Assembly: GCA_018896765.1 (NCBI GenBank)
Contig: JAHILZ010000016.1
Location: 1-61,634 of the forward strand
Direction: 5' to 3'
DNA from: Patescibacteria group bacterium
Lineage (GTDB): Bacteria > Patescibacteriota > Minisyncoccia > JAHIHE01
Length of the DNA: 61,634 nt
The notes under the pieces are model-generated. The model had not been told where the DNA came from. It ran no database searches and worked only from the letters and a program-made list of their open reading frames with translations. Shown one piece after another: positions 41,375 through 49,381 of this stretch. The translations under genes and the position numbers were made by a program. Each line of letters opens with the position of its first letter. Positions within the stretch are counted from its first letter, which is position 1.

Positions 41375-42166
41375 ATGCGCCAAATAAAACTCATAGAATT
41401 TGCAAACAAAGCAGATGATTTATTGCGAGGTATTTTAGTGTCAAGCGGCGATAGCGCCAAAGTAGTTTTAATGTGTGGGGGATTTGAGCGGTCGGCTACC
41501 ACTGAAAAGAAGTTTAAGGCATTAGCAGACAGATTGATTGAAAATAATATTTCTTCCTTGCGATTTGATTGCGCCGGTTGCGGTTTGTCGGACGGAGATT
41601 TTTCAAAAACAACCGTAAAAAGAATGACTGACGATTTACGAAGCGCCGTTGAATTTTTAAAAGAAGAAGCTGAGACTGAAAATATTTCTTTGGTTTGCCA
41701 TAGTTTATCGGCTTGCGCGGCAGGGAGAGTATTGGATGAGGCGAATTTTAAAAAAATTGTATTAATAGCGCCGGCCTTAAATCAAAAAGATTTATTAAGA
41801 TATTGGTTCACGAAGCAAGAGGAAGAAAGCAAAAAAATAAATATTAAAATTAATTGGAATAATTTTAAAAATTATTTGGATGAGAAGCGGTTTCGGAAAG
41901 ATTGTCTTAGAACCGATAAAATGACAAAAGCAAATTACATTTCGTCCGCTTATTTTTTGGAAAATAAAGACAAGGATTATTCCGCTTTATTTAAAAAGAA
42001 TGATAATGTTTTTCTTGCGCGCGGAGATAAAGATGATAAAGTTCCTTTAGAGAGTTTGAATATTAAATTCAAAAATGAAATTATTGTTAAAGGCGGAGAT
42101 CATGACATAGAAAGGCCGGATATGTTTGAGCAATGGATAGAAAAAACAGTTGATTTTCTAAAATAA
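41375..42166 (+). CDS. alpha/beta hydrolase
   Basis: About 263 residues from ATG 41375 (MRQIKLIEF); a GTG at 41351 overlapping the NUDIX stop is an alternative. The fold landmarks are an oxyanion-type VVLMCGGFERSA, RFDCAGCGLSDGDF, the nucleophile elbow CHSLSAC (about 105), Asp in GDKDDKVP and His in GGDHDIERP near the C-terminus. It resembles short esterase/dienelactone hydrolase-like enzymes. Third gene of the hydrolase operon. Confidence 0.85.
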   Translation: MRQIKLIEFANKADDLLRGILVSSGDSAKVVLMCGGFERSATTEKKFKALADRLIENNISSLRFDCAGCGLSDGDFSKTTVKRMTDDLRSAVEFLKEEAETENISLVCHSLSACAAGRVLDEANFKKIVLIAPALNQKDLLRYWFTKQEEESKKINIKINWNNFKNYLDEKRFRKDCLRTDKMTKANYISSAYFLENKDKDYSALFKKNDNVFLARGDKDDKVPLESLNIKFKNEIIVKGGDHDIERPDMFEQWIEKTVDFLK

Positions 42167-42298
42167 GTTTTATTATCGCTTTATAAAGCCGGTTGGTTAA
42201 AAAGAATTCTCAAAGATTCTTTTTTTTGCTTTTTTGGCCAAAAAATAGTAAAATTAAGATAAGAAAAAGAGCTTTTTAATTACAGTAAAACATTATTT

Positions 42299-42377
42299 AA
42301 CCCGTTAGAAATAAAAAAATATTTTTAATGCGGCGTGTAATAAATAAAACTATTGATATGACAATTTCTAATGGGTT
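42299..42377 (+). promoter_or_regulatory. start-codon hairpin element, copy B
   Basis: AACCCGTTAGAAAT (42299-42312) can pair with ATTTCTAATGGGTT (42364-42377) with one G-U pair, at a different position from the wobble in copy A (11295-11374). As there, the right arm starts three bases after an ATG (42358). The two copies are about 75% identical over 80 bases. Confidence 0.7.
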
Positions 42378-44943
42378 GAATAGAAGAGAGGAAGATATAG
42401 AATCGACGCCGATAGCCAGCTATGCGAAATATTCAAATGAAGATTTACTGGATGAACTTAAAACCTCTTTTAAAGGTCTTGCGGATAAAGAGGCGAAAAG
42501 ACGGCTTTTAAGATATGGCCTCAATATTCCGGCGCAGAAAAAAAAGATTTCAGCCGCTGTTTTATTATTCTCAAAGTTTCGCAATCCTTTAATCCTCACG
42601 CTTCTGGTTATAGCGCTTCTCTCGCTTTTTTTTGGCGAAGAAATAAACGCGATTTTTGTAGCGCTGATGATCTTGGTTAGCGTCGCGCTGGAATTTTCCT
42701 TGGAGTATCGGTCGGGCAAGGCGGTAGAAAAATTAAGCGATTTGGTTCGCACGAAAGTAGCTGTTTTTAGAGATGGCGCGCAAAAAGAAATAGATCTTTT
42801 TGATATTGTTCCGGGCGATATTATTGATCTTTATGCCGGAGATATGATTCCGGCAGACTTAAGGATCATTCAGGCAAAAGATTTATTTATTAATCAATCA
42901 TCTTTTACAGGAGAGTCTTTTCCAGTTGAAAAAACCGCCGCATTTGATAAAACTAAAAAAGAGGCGATAGAGAAATTGGAAAATATAGCTTTTATGGGTT
43001 CTAGCGTGGTTAGCGGGACAGGGCTTGGCGTGGCGGTTAAGACCGGAAAATATACTCAATTCGGGGAAATTTCCAGTTCGCTTGTCCGCATCGAGGAAGA
43101 AACCAGTTTTGACAGAGGCATCAAACAATTCACTATGCTGATGATTCATTTGATGCTTATTCTTGTAGTTTTTATTTTTTTTGCGATAGTGGTTTTAAAG
43201 CAAGGAATTTTTAAAGATGCCTTGCTTTTTTCTCTAGCGGTCGCGGTTGGGATTACTCCGGAAATGCTTCCTATGCTGGTTAGCATAAATTTATCGCGCG
43301 GCGCGGCCGATATGGCTAAGAAAAAAGTTATAGTCAAGCGCTTGAATTCCATTCAGAATTTCGGCGCTATGGATATTTTATGCACCGACAAAACAGGCAC
43401 TCTTACGCTCGACAAGATTGTCATGGTGAACCACTATGATGTTGAGGGCGATGAGGATAAAGAAGTTATGGAGTACGCGTATCTCAACAGTTCTTTTCAA
43501 ACCGGATTAAAAAATCTTTTAGACAAGGCAATTATCAGCCATGAAAAAATAACGATGGCGGGTTATCAAAAAGTGGATGAAATGCCTTTTGATTTTTCCC
43601 GAAGAATAATGTCCGTAGTGGTGGAAAAAGGCGGAAAGCATATTTTAATCGCCAAAGGCGCTCCTGAAGATATTTTTAACCATTCAAGCCATTATTATCT
43701 CAATGGCGAGATTCATAAAATTCACGATAAAATATTTTCTAAAGTGCAGGAAGAATACGATAAATTAAGCGGCCAAGGATTCCGCGTGCTGGCGGTAGCT
43801 TATAAAAATATTGAAAGCCCCAAAGCGATTTATTCCAAGAAAGATGAAAGCGGCCTTGTGCTTCGGGGATATCTTGCTTTTCTTGATCCTGCCAAGCCTA
43901 CCGTCAAAGAATCCCTTGGCGCGCTTGAAGAGCTTGGCATTGAGATAAAAGTTCTTACCGGAGATAACGAAATTATCACTGATAAAATATGCCGCGATGT
44001 CTCGCTTCACGTAAAGGGAGTTATTACCGGTTTTCAAATGGAAAATATCCAGGATGCCGAGCTTGAGCGCCTGGTAGAAAAAACTACTATTTTCGCGCGT
44101 TTGAATCCGATTCAAAAAGAGCGAGTAATCAAGGCGCTTCATAAAAATAATCATACGGTGGGTTATTTGGGGGATGGCATTAATGACGCGCCGTCGCTCA
44201 AGGCCGCGGATATTGGAATTTCCGTGAATAACGCCGTTGACATTGCCAAGGAATCGGCTGATATTATTTTGCTTCAAAAAAGCTTGATGGCGCTGAAAGA
44301 CGGCGTTTTGGACGGCAGGAAAGTTTTTGGCAATATTATTAAATATATTAAGATGAGCGCGAGTTCTAATTTTGGAAATATGATCAGTTTGACAGGAGCG
44401 ACTTTATTCTTGCCTTTTCTGCCAATGACGCCCTTGCAAATCCTTTTTAATAACTTTCTTTATGATATGGGCCAGCTTGCTTTGCCTAATGACGCGGTAG
44501 ATAAGGAATATCTTGCCAAGCCACGGCCGTGGAATATAAATTATATTAAAAAATTTATACTTTTTATCGGCCCTTTGAGTTCGATTTATGATTTTTTGAC
44601 TTTCGGAATAATGCTTTATATTTTCAATGCCGCGCAAAATCAGGAGTTTTTTCATACGGGCTGGTTTATCGAATCTTTGTTTACTCAGATTCTGGTTATT
44701 TATGTAATCAGGACTAATAAAATTCCATTCATTGAAAGCGCGCCGAATAAATTTCTTATTTTTAACACTCTTTTAGTTCTCGCGGTAGCGCTTGGCGTAG
44801 TTTTTTCATCATTCGCGGAATTATTCGGTTTTGTCGCGATGCCGCCGCTTTATTTCATTATTCTTTTTGTCTTGTTGGTCACATATCTTTCGCTGGTTCA
44901 AATTGTTAAAACATGGGTTGTGAGAAAGTATGGATATCAATAA
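42358..44943 (+). CDS. mgtA: P-type ATPase, magnesium-transporting type (MgtA-like)
   Basis: About 861 residues from ATG 42358; an in-frame ATG at 42328 exists, but the comparison with the gtrA element favours 42358. P-ATPase landmarks are the actuator loop TGES (FTGESFPVEK), the phosphorylation motif CTDKTGTLTLDK, a KGAPE nucleotide-binding loop and the hinge GDGINDAPSLKAADIGISV. The SINLSRGAADMAKKKVIVKRL segment and the late NDAVDKEYL/P stretch fit the type IIIB Mg importers. The N-terminus (MTISNGLNRREE) belongs to the repeated start-codon element. It probably imports Mg2+. Confidence 0.9.
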   Translation: MTISNGLNRREEDIESTPIASYAKYSNEDLLDELKTSFKGLADKEAKRRLLRYGLNIPAQKKKISAAVLLFSKFRNPLILTLLVIALLSLFFGEEINAIFVALMILVSVALEFSLEYRSGKAVEKLSDLVRTKVAVFRDGAQKEIDLFDIVPGDIIDLYAGDMIPADLRIIQAKDLFINQSSFTGESFPVEKTAAFDKTKKEAIEKLENIAFMGSSVVSGTGLGVAVKTGKYTQFGEISSSLVRIEEETSFDRGIKQFTMLMIHLMLILVVFIFFAIVVLKQGIFKDALLFSLAVAVGITPEMLPMLVSINLSRGAADMAKKKVIVKRLNSIQNFGAMDILCTDKTGTLTLDKIVMVNHYDVEGDEDKEVMEYAYLNSSFQTGLKNLLDKAIISHEKITMAGYQKVDEMPFDFSRRIMSVVVEKGGKHILIAKGAPEDIFNHSSHYYLNGEIHKIHDKIFSKVQEEYDKLSGQGFRVLAVAYKNIESPKAIYSKKDESGLVLRGYLAFLDPAKPTVKESLGALEELGIEIKVLTGDNEIITDKICRDVSLHVKGVITGFQMENIQDAELERLVEKTTIFARLNPIQKERVIKALHKNNHTVGYLGDGINDAPSLKAADIGISVNNAVDIAKESADIILLQKSLMALKDGVLDGRKVFGNIIKYIKMSASSNFGNMISLTGATLFLPFLPMTPLQILFNNFLYDMGQLALPNDAVDKEYLAKPRPWNINYIKKFILFIGPLSSIYDFLTFGIMLYIFNAAQNQEFFHTGWFIESLFTQILVIYVIRTNKIPFIESAPNKFLIFNTLLVLAVALGVVFSSFAELFGFVAMPPLYFIILFVLLVTYLSLVQIVKTWVVRKYGYQ

Positions 44944-45004
44944 TAAAAAAACCGCCAAAAGCGGCAGTATTAGCCATTGTTGTTTATAAGAAAAAAAAGA
45001 AGAA

Positions 45005-45067
45005 GCAGCGGTGAGATTGTTTAAAATGTCCTTTTCTCGCCGCCGCTACGGCATATTTTTATGCCGT
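45005..45067 (+). other. two adjacent strong hairpins after mgtA
   Basis: GCGGTGAGA pairs with TCTCGCCGC (45008-45016 with 45035-45043), then ACGGCATA-TTTT-TATGCCGT (45048-45067). No T-run follows, so this may be a structured 3' end or small RNA rather than a plain terminator. Confidence 0.45.
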
Positions 45068-45192
45068 AATAAAGTTTATATCAAAGGTTTTGTTTTGTCA
45101 AGAGTCGCGCATCGGCGGCTTGAGTTTTTAAGAAATTATGCTACCGTTAAATAATGTTTTAATGTTAATATGCTTAAATGTTTAAATGATCT

Positions 45193-46077
45193 ATGCCTGA
45201 ATTACCGGAAGTTGAAACAATTAAAAATGATTTAGCGGCAAAAATTAAAGGCAAAGAAATAAGCGATGTTAAAATTTTATGGAGAGGCGCTCTCAATATT
45301 TCGGCTAAAAAATTTGTTCAATTGATAAAAAATGCCAAGATATTGAATATTTCGCGGCGCGCCAAGATTTTAATTTTAACTTTGTCCAATAATTATTCGC
45401 TTTTCGTTCATTTGAAAATGACAGGCCAGCTTTTGTACGAATCAGTAATTAAGAATTATTCCTCCTTCGCTAAAGCTACGGCGGACAAGAAATTAAGGAT
45501 AATAATTAAAAACCCTCTTTATAAATACACGCGAGTAATATTTTTTTTCACTGATAAAAGTATTTTGGCATTTAATGATTTGAGAAAATTCGGTTATGTC
45601 AAAATTATTCCGCAAAGCAAAGTTCAAAATTTTATAAATAGTGAAAAATTCGGTCCGGAGCCGCTTGATAAAGATTTTACTTTGGAAAAATTCAAGGAGA
45701 TTTTAAAAAAATATCCAAGGCGACGAATTAAGCAGGATTTAATGGATCCGGCGGCAATTGCCGGCATTGGCAATATTTACGCGGATGAAATTTGCTTTTA
45801 CGCGAAAGCCAAACCAACTAAGCAAATAAACAATTTAACAACTAAACAAACCGAATTATTATTTAAGGGTATCAAAAAGATATTAAGCCGCGCTATTGAG
45901 TTAAGGGGATCGTCAATAGAAAATTATGTGGATGCCGGCGGGCGGAAAGGCGATTATGTAAAAGAGTTAAAAGTTTATGGCCGTGAAAACGAAAAATGCT
46001 TCCGTTGCAAGGGGAAAATTAAGCGCGTAAAATTGGGCGGCCGAAGCTCGTATTTTTGTCCGCACTGCCAGAAGTAA
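45193..46077 (+). CDS. mutM: formamidopyrimidine-DNA glycosylase
   Basis: A 294-residue Fpg/MutM enzyme with the obligatory PELPEVE start (Pro2 nucleophile, Glu3), the helix-two-turn-helix segment DPAAIAGIGNIYADE and a C-terminal zinc finger (CFRCKGKIKRVKLGGRSSYFCPHCQK, four Cys). It removes oxidised purines such as 8-oxoguanine. A ten-residue insertion SSFAKATADK (bases 45469-45498) in a loop of the N-terminal domain is a repeat-derived peptide known from related genomes; the flanking protein is intact. Confidence 0.95.
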   Translation: MPELPEVETIKNDLAAKIKGKEISDVKILWRGALNISAKKFVQLIKNAKILNISRRAKILILTLSNNYSLFVHLKMTGQLLYESVIKNYSSFAKATADKKLRIIIKNPLYKYTRVIFFFTDKSILAFNDLRKFGYVKIIPQSKVQNFINSEKFGPEPLDKDFTLEKFKEILKKYPRRRIKQDLMDPAAIAGIGNIYADEICFYAKAKPTKQINNLTTKQTELLFKGIKKILSRAIELRGSSIENYVDAGGRKGDYVKELKVYGRENEKCFRCKGKIKRVKLGGRSSYFCPHCQK

Positions 46078-46081
46078 ATAT

Positions 46082-46181
46082 AAATCACGAATCAAACTCG
46101 AATTTTATCACTAATAATCGCAAACTATAAATGCTAAATTTAGTGATAATTCGAGATAAAATTCGCGATTGATTAGCGACT
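46082..46181. repeat. intergenic inverted repeat before thiI
   Basis: Segments acgaatcaaactcgaatttta and tatcactaa are matched downstream by ttagtgata, attcgagataaaattcg and cgcgattgatt, giving a long imperfect hairpin. Confidence 0.6.
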
Positions 46182-47441
46182 ATGAAAAACATAATCATTA
46201 TACATTATGCCGAGATCGCGCTAAAAGGCGAAAATCGGCGTAATTTTGAGAAAAAATTGGTTGAGAATATAAAGCTTGGACTGAAAAATCTGTCTTGTGA
46301 AAAAATAAGCCGCATTTCTGGCCGAATTTTAATTTATCCAAAAGATAATGCGGAAATAAAGAAGTTTAAAACCGCCCTGAACTATGTTTTTGGCATTTCG
46401 CATTTTTCTTTTGGCTGGGAGATAAGCGCGGATTTGGAGGAAATTAAAATAACTTTAGCAGAAATGCTGAAAAAAAGAATAGCGGGAAATTCTTCAATTT
46501 CGTTATGCGGAGATTATTTTGAGCAATGTCGAAATGCTCAGGATGGCAATTTTATTAAAAAAAAGATTGTTACTTTTCGCATTACCGCGCGGCGCGCTGA
46601 AAAAAATTTTCCAAAAACATCGGAAGAAATTAATCGTGAAATAGGCGAGTATGTACTGGAAAAGTTAAAAGTTAAAAGTGAAAAGTTAAAAGTGAAATTG
46701 AAAAATCCGGATATAAATTGCTTTATTGAAATCGTTGAAGGAAAAGCTTTAATATATTTTGAAAAAATAAAAGGGCAGGGCGGGTTGCCGGTGGGAACAA
46801 GCGGAAAAGTTTTATCATTAATTTCCAGCGGATTTGATTCGCCGGTTGCCGCTTGGCGCTTGATGAAAAGGGGAGCGCGAGTTGATTTTATTCACTTTCA
46901 CAGCTATCCTCGCACAGGTAAAGCATCCATCAATAACGTTAAAAATTTGATAAAAATACTGAATAAATATCAATTCAATTCAACATTATATTTAGCGCCG
47001 CTTTTGGATATTCAGCGGGAAATTTTTTCAAAATGCGAAGAGCGATTGAGAATTATTTTATATCGCCGGTTTATGTTTCGCATTGCCGAAGCTCTAGCTT
47101 GGAAAATCGGCGCCGGCGCGCTTGTGACAGGGGAGAGCTTGGGTCAAGTCGCTTCGCAAACATTGGAAAATATCGGCGTGGCAAACAACGCAGTGTCTAT
47201 TCCGATTTTCCGGCCGTTCATCGGCGCTGACAAAATCGAGATTATCGATGAAGCTAAAAAAATCGGCACCTATGAATTTTCCAGCCAGCCGTACGAAGAT
47301 TGCTGTTCGCTTTTTACTCCGCGCCATCCGGCGACTAAAGCAAGATTGGGACAAGTGGAATTCGAGGAATCGAAATTGGATTCGGAAAAATTGATTAAAG
47401 AGGCGATAGAGAAGATGGAAAAAGTCGAATTCAAAAATTAA
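46182..47441 (+). CDS. thiI: tRNA 4-thiouridine synthetase ThiI
   Basis: A 419-residue ThiI: a ferredoxin-like plus THUMP N-terminal half (HYAEIALKGENRRNFEKKL is the diagnostic start), then the PP-loop ATP-binding motif SGFDSPVA in the C-terminal half and the TGESLGQVASQTLEN segment. It activates U8 of tRNA for sulfur transfer from a cysteine desulfurase (21602). The rhodanese extension is absent. A repeat-encoded insertion of about ten residues (KLKVKSEKLKVK, bases 46661-46697) sits in a THUMP loop. Confidence 0.93.
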   Translation: MKNIIIIHYAEIALKGENRRNFEKKLVENIKLGLKNLSCEKISRISGRILIYPKDNAEIKKFKTALNYVFGISHFSFGWEISADLEEIKITLAEMLKKRIAGNSSISLCGDYFEQCRNAQDGNFIKKKIVTFRITARRAEKNFPKTSEEINREIGEYVLEKLKVKSEKLKVKLKNPDINCFIEIVEGKALIYFEKIKGQGGLPVGTSGKVLSLISSGFDSPVAAWRLMKRGARVDFIHFHSYPRTGKASINNVKNLIKILNKYQFNSTLYLAPLLDIQREIFSKCEERLRIILYRRFMFRIAEALAWKIGAGALVTGESLGQVASQTLENIGVANNAVSIPIFRPFIGADKIEIIDEAKKIGTYEFSSQPYEDCCSLFTPRHPATKARLGQVEFEESKLDSEKLIKEAIEKMEKVEFKN

Positions 47442-47563
47442 CTTTTTTAATTTAATTTTATTAGCATTACAAATTACATTATTAATTGTTGTATTGACTT
47501 TTTTTTAATTATCGTCTAGTATAAATTTAAGAGGGGGAGTCCGGCTGAAAAGCTTGGCTTTGT

Positions 47564-48733
47564 TTGTACCCTCAAAATATAAGTGTAATTGGAGGAATCG
47601 ATATAAACAAAAAACCAAAAAATAAAAGAAGAGATATTGAATCTTTGCTGGAAGGTTATGATATAAATAATCTTTCTCACGGAACTTGCGGAAGCCATTC
47701 CGCGCTGGATGTTTGCAGCGGCGCGCAACAGGAAGGACTGGCAAATTTCGTACTTGCCAAAGAAGGAAGGCATAGAACCTATACTGAGATGTTTCGCGAA
47801 CGAGAACACGGAATTCGTAAAATAGGCTGCGTTCAAGAGGTTTGCGTCGTGGAAAACTGGAATGAAATACTGAGTAAAAAAGTCACTGACTGGATAAGGG
47901 AAAGAAACGGAGTAATTAACCTGAACAGATCTTGGGCAGTATACTTGAGAGATAAACAAACTGGCTATGATCCAATTTTCGAAATGAATGTTCCATACTT
48001 TGGAAATCCTTATCTTGTCCAAGCGGAAGAGAGAGCTGATCCATATAAAATAGAGTACAACCAAGACTTCCTGGCAAAAAAAGCCAATTTGCCTGTTCCT
48101 GATACATTTTCGACGCCGGAAGCGATAGATCGTCCTGCCTTGATCAAGGCATCTCAATTCTCGGAAAAAAGAGATTTTGCGCGAAACTTTATTATCGTGA
48201 ATTCTCCTGAAGAATATTACGAGAAATTGAAAATGGTTGTAAATAATGCTCCGGCAAGCGAGAAAGTATTCGTTGAATCAGCTTTCCGAAGCGCGCCTAT
48301 ACAAGAATATATCTCCGGCGACCTACTGATCAATTTGAATTATTTCCGTTCTCCAACATGGGATGATTTAGAATTTTTAGGCGCTGACACAAGAAGGCAG
48401 TTTGGAAACGGCGAAGAAGCCACGCATATACCCATAAGCTTGAGAGAGTCACTGCTGGAACAGGTAGTCAATATGGGCTGGGATCTTGTTGAAACAGTCG
48501 CGAAATATTATCCTCAAGGACTGGTTGGACCATTTGCCATACAGTGTATGGGAGATGCGAAAGAAAAATTAAGACCCATAGACTTGAGCCTAAGAATGCC
48601 AGGATCTCCGGACGCGGGAGCCACGCCTTATCCAATCTATTTTTATGGCGAAAGAGTGGATTTCGGAAGAAGATGCGCGATGGAGATCAATGACGCCGTC
48701 AAGGAAGGAACTCTTGAAATGGTATTAGGTTAA
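47564..48733 (+). CDS. purP: PurP-like ATP-grasp ligase (archaeal purine synthesis type)
   Basis: A protein of about 376-389 residues matching PurP, the archaeal ATP- and formate-dependent FAICAR synthetase: a GSHSALDVCSGAQQEGL N-terminal motif, VPYFGNP followed by an acidic loop, the ATP-grasp core, FRSPTWDDLEFLGADTRR, and RESLLEQVVNMGWDLV before GLVGPFAIQC. PurP makes the last but one intermediate of IMP synthesis. The start is unclear: TTG 47564 has no ribosome binding site, while GGAGG (47591-47595) would suit an AUA at 47603. A structured leader (GAGGG at 47531, CCCTC at 47568) precedes it. No other purine gene is nearby; transfer from archaea is inferred. Confidence 0.8.
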   Translation: MYPQNISVIGGIDINKKPKNKRRDIESLLEGYDINNLSHGTCGSHSALDVCSGAQQEGLANFVLAKEGRHRTYTEMFREREHGIRKIGCVQEVCVVENWNEILSKKVTDWIRERNGVINLNRSWAVYLRDKQTGYDPIFEMNVPYFGNPYLVQAEERADPYKIEYNQDFLAKKANLPVPDTFSTPEAIDRPALIKASQFSEKRDFARNFIIVNSPEEYYEKLKMVVNNAPASEKVFVESAFRSAPIQEYISGDLLINLNYFRSPTWDDLEFLGADTRRQFGNGEEATHIPISLRESLLEQVVNMGWDLVETVAKYYPQGLVGPFAIQCMGDAKEKLRPIDLSLRMPGSPDAGATPYPIYFYGERVDFGRRCAMEINDAVKEGTLEMVLG

Positions 48734-48763
48734 ATGGTATTAGGTTAAAATCGATAAATTTTA

Positions 48764-48809
48764 CCCGCGGATAATCTATTTTGAATATGATATTCCGCGG
48801 GATTTTTTT
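48764..48809 (+). terminator. strong terminator after purP
   Basis: CCCGCGGA pairs with TCCGCGGG (48764-48771 with 48794-48801), followed by seven T. Just upstream a 15-base unit (atggtattaggttaa) covering the stop codon is tandemly duplicated. Confidence 0.88.
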
Positions 48810-48823
48810 ATTTTATACCGCCA

Positions 48824-48852
48824 TTGACATTTTTAAAATATTTTGCTACTAT
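48824..48852 (+). promoter_or_regulatory. consensus promoter
   Basis: TTGACA (48824-48829), 17 bases, TACTAT (48847-48852). Confidence 0.8.
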
Positions 48853-48879
48853 TAGAATTACAAACAGGAGGTAATTTTA

Positions 48880-49125
48880 ATGGAGGAAATAGAAAATTTA
48901 ATCATAAAAGCGGAATGGGACGTAACAAAGAAAGCATGGAAAATATACGATATTGATCATGATGGAATAAGTTGTATATATTTTGACACGAGGACATCGC
49001 TTTTGAATCATTTTGGCCAAAAACCTGGCTGTTGGGTTCTTGGATCGGCTATCAAAATGTTCGCCGCATCGGATGTGAGAACAGAAGTATATGAATATTA
49101 CTTCTGGCGACCGAAACAAAAATAA
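48880..49125 (+). CDS. 81-residue hypothetical protein in a compact transcription unit
   Basis: A small soluble protein behind AGGAGGT with its own promoter and terminator. It is rich in aromatic residues (KAEWDVTKKAWKIYD, GCWVLGSAIKMFAA, YEYYFW) and carries a DIDHDGI stretch that resembles a calcium-binding loop but lacks the full EF-hand pattern. Two cysteines. No family recognised. Codon use and expression signals match the other compact units of this window. Confidence 0.6.
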   Translation: MEEIENLIIKAEWDVTKKAWKIYDIDHDGISCIYFDTRTSLLNHFGQKPGCWVLGSAIKMFAASDVRTEVYEYYFWRPKQK

Positions 49126-49149
49126 AAAGGCAATATGCCTTCTTTTTTT
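49124..49149 (+). terminator. rho-independent terminator
   Basis: AAGGCA-ATA-TGCCTT followed by seven T. Confidence 0.8.
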
Positions 49150-49189
49150 ATTACAAAACCCGCCGGAGAAGCGGGACCTGAGAAATCCA

Positions 49190-49225
49190 TATCACGTCGC
49201 ATAATGTAGGTTATGCGACGTGATA
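49190..49225. other. perfect inverted repeat with lox-like architecture
   Basis: Two perfect 15-base arms (49190-49204 and 49211-49225) flank TGTAGG. Read as 13-8-13 (49191-49224) the arms are ATCACGTCGCATA and TATGCGACGTGAT with an asymmetric ATGTAGGT spacer. There is no T-run, so it is not a terminator. The layout and many positions resemble Cre-type lox sites. A plain RNA or DNA hairpin is the alternative. Confidence 0.5.
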
Positions 49226-49290
49226 GAGTATCGGAAATTCTTATTTATCGTTATTTATACCGCTTAGCGGTAATCCTCCGTTTTTGCGAT

Positions 49291-49327
49291 TAAAAACGCT
49301 CATAACTCAATTTTAAGCGTTTTTTTA
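49291..49327 (+). terminator. hairpin with T-run
   Basis: AAAAACGCT (49292-49300) pairs with AGCGTTTTTT (49317-49326). It lies between the lox-like site and the HD gene and may act on transcripts from either side. Confidence 0.6.
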
Positions 49328-49381
49328 TTGTTTGGGCGGATTTTCTTTGCCATCTTTTTATCTATTAATCAAATAATCAAA

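Noticed and set aside
47516..48157. 213-codon minus-strand ORF opposite purP
   Set aside because: It is the complement of the conserved PurP frame and has no recognisable domain.
49190..49225. Terminator
   Set aside because: There is no T-run on either side of the perfect hairpin, and a separate terminator already closes the upstream gene at 49149.
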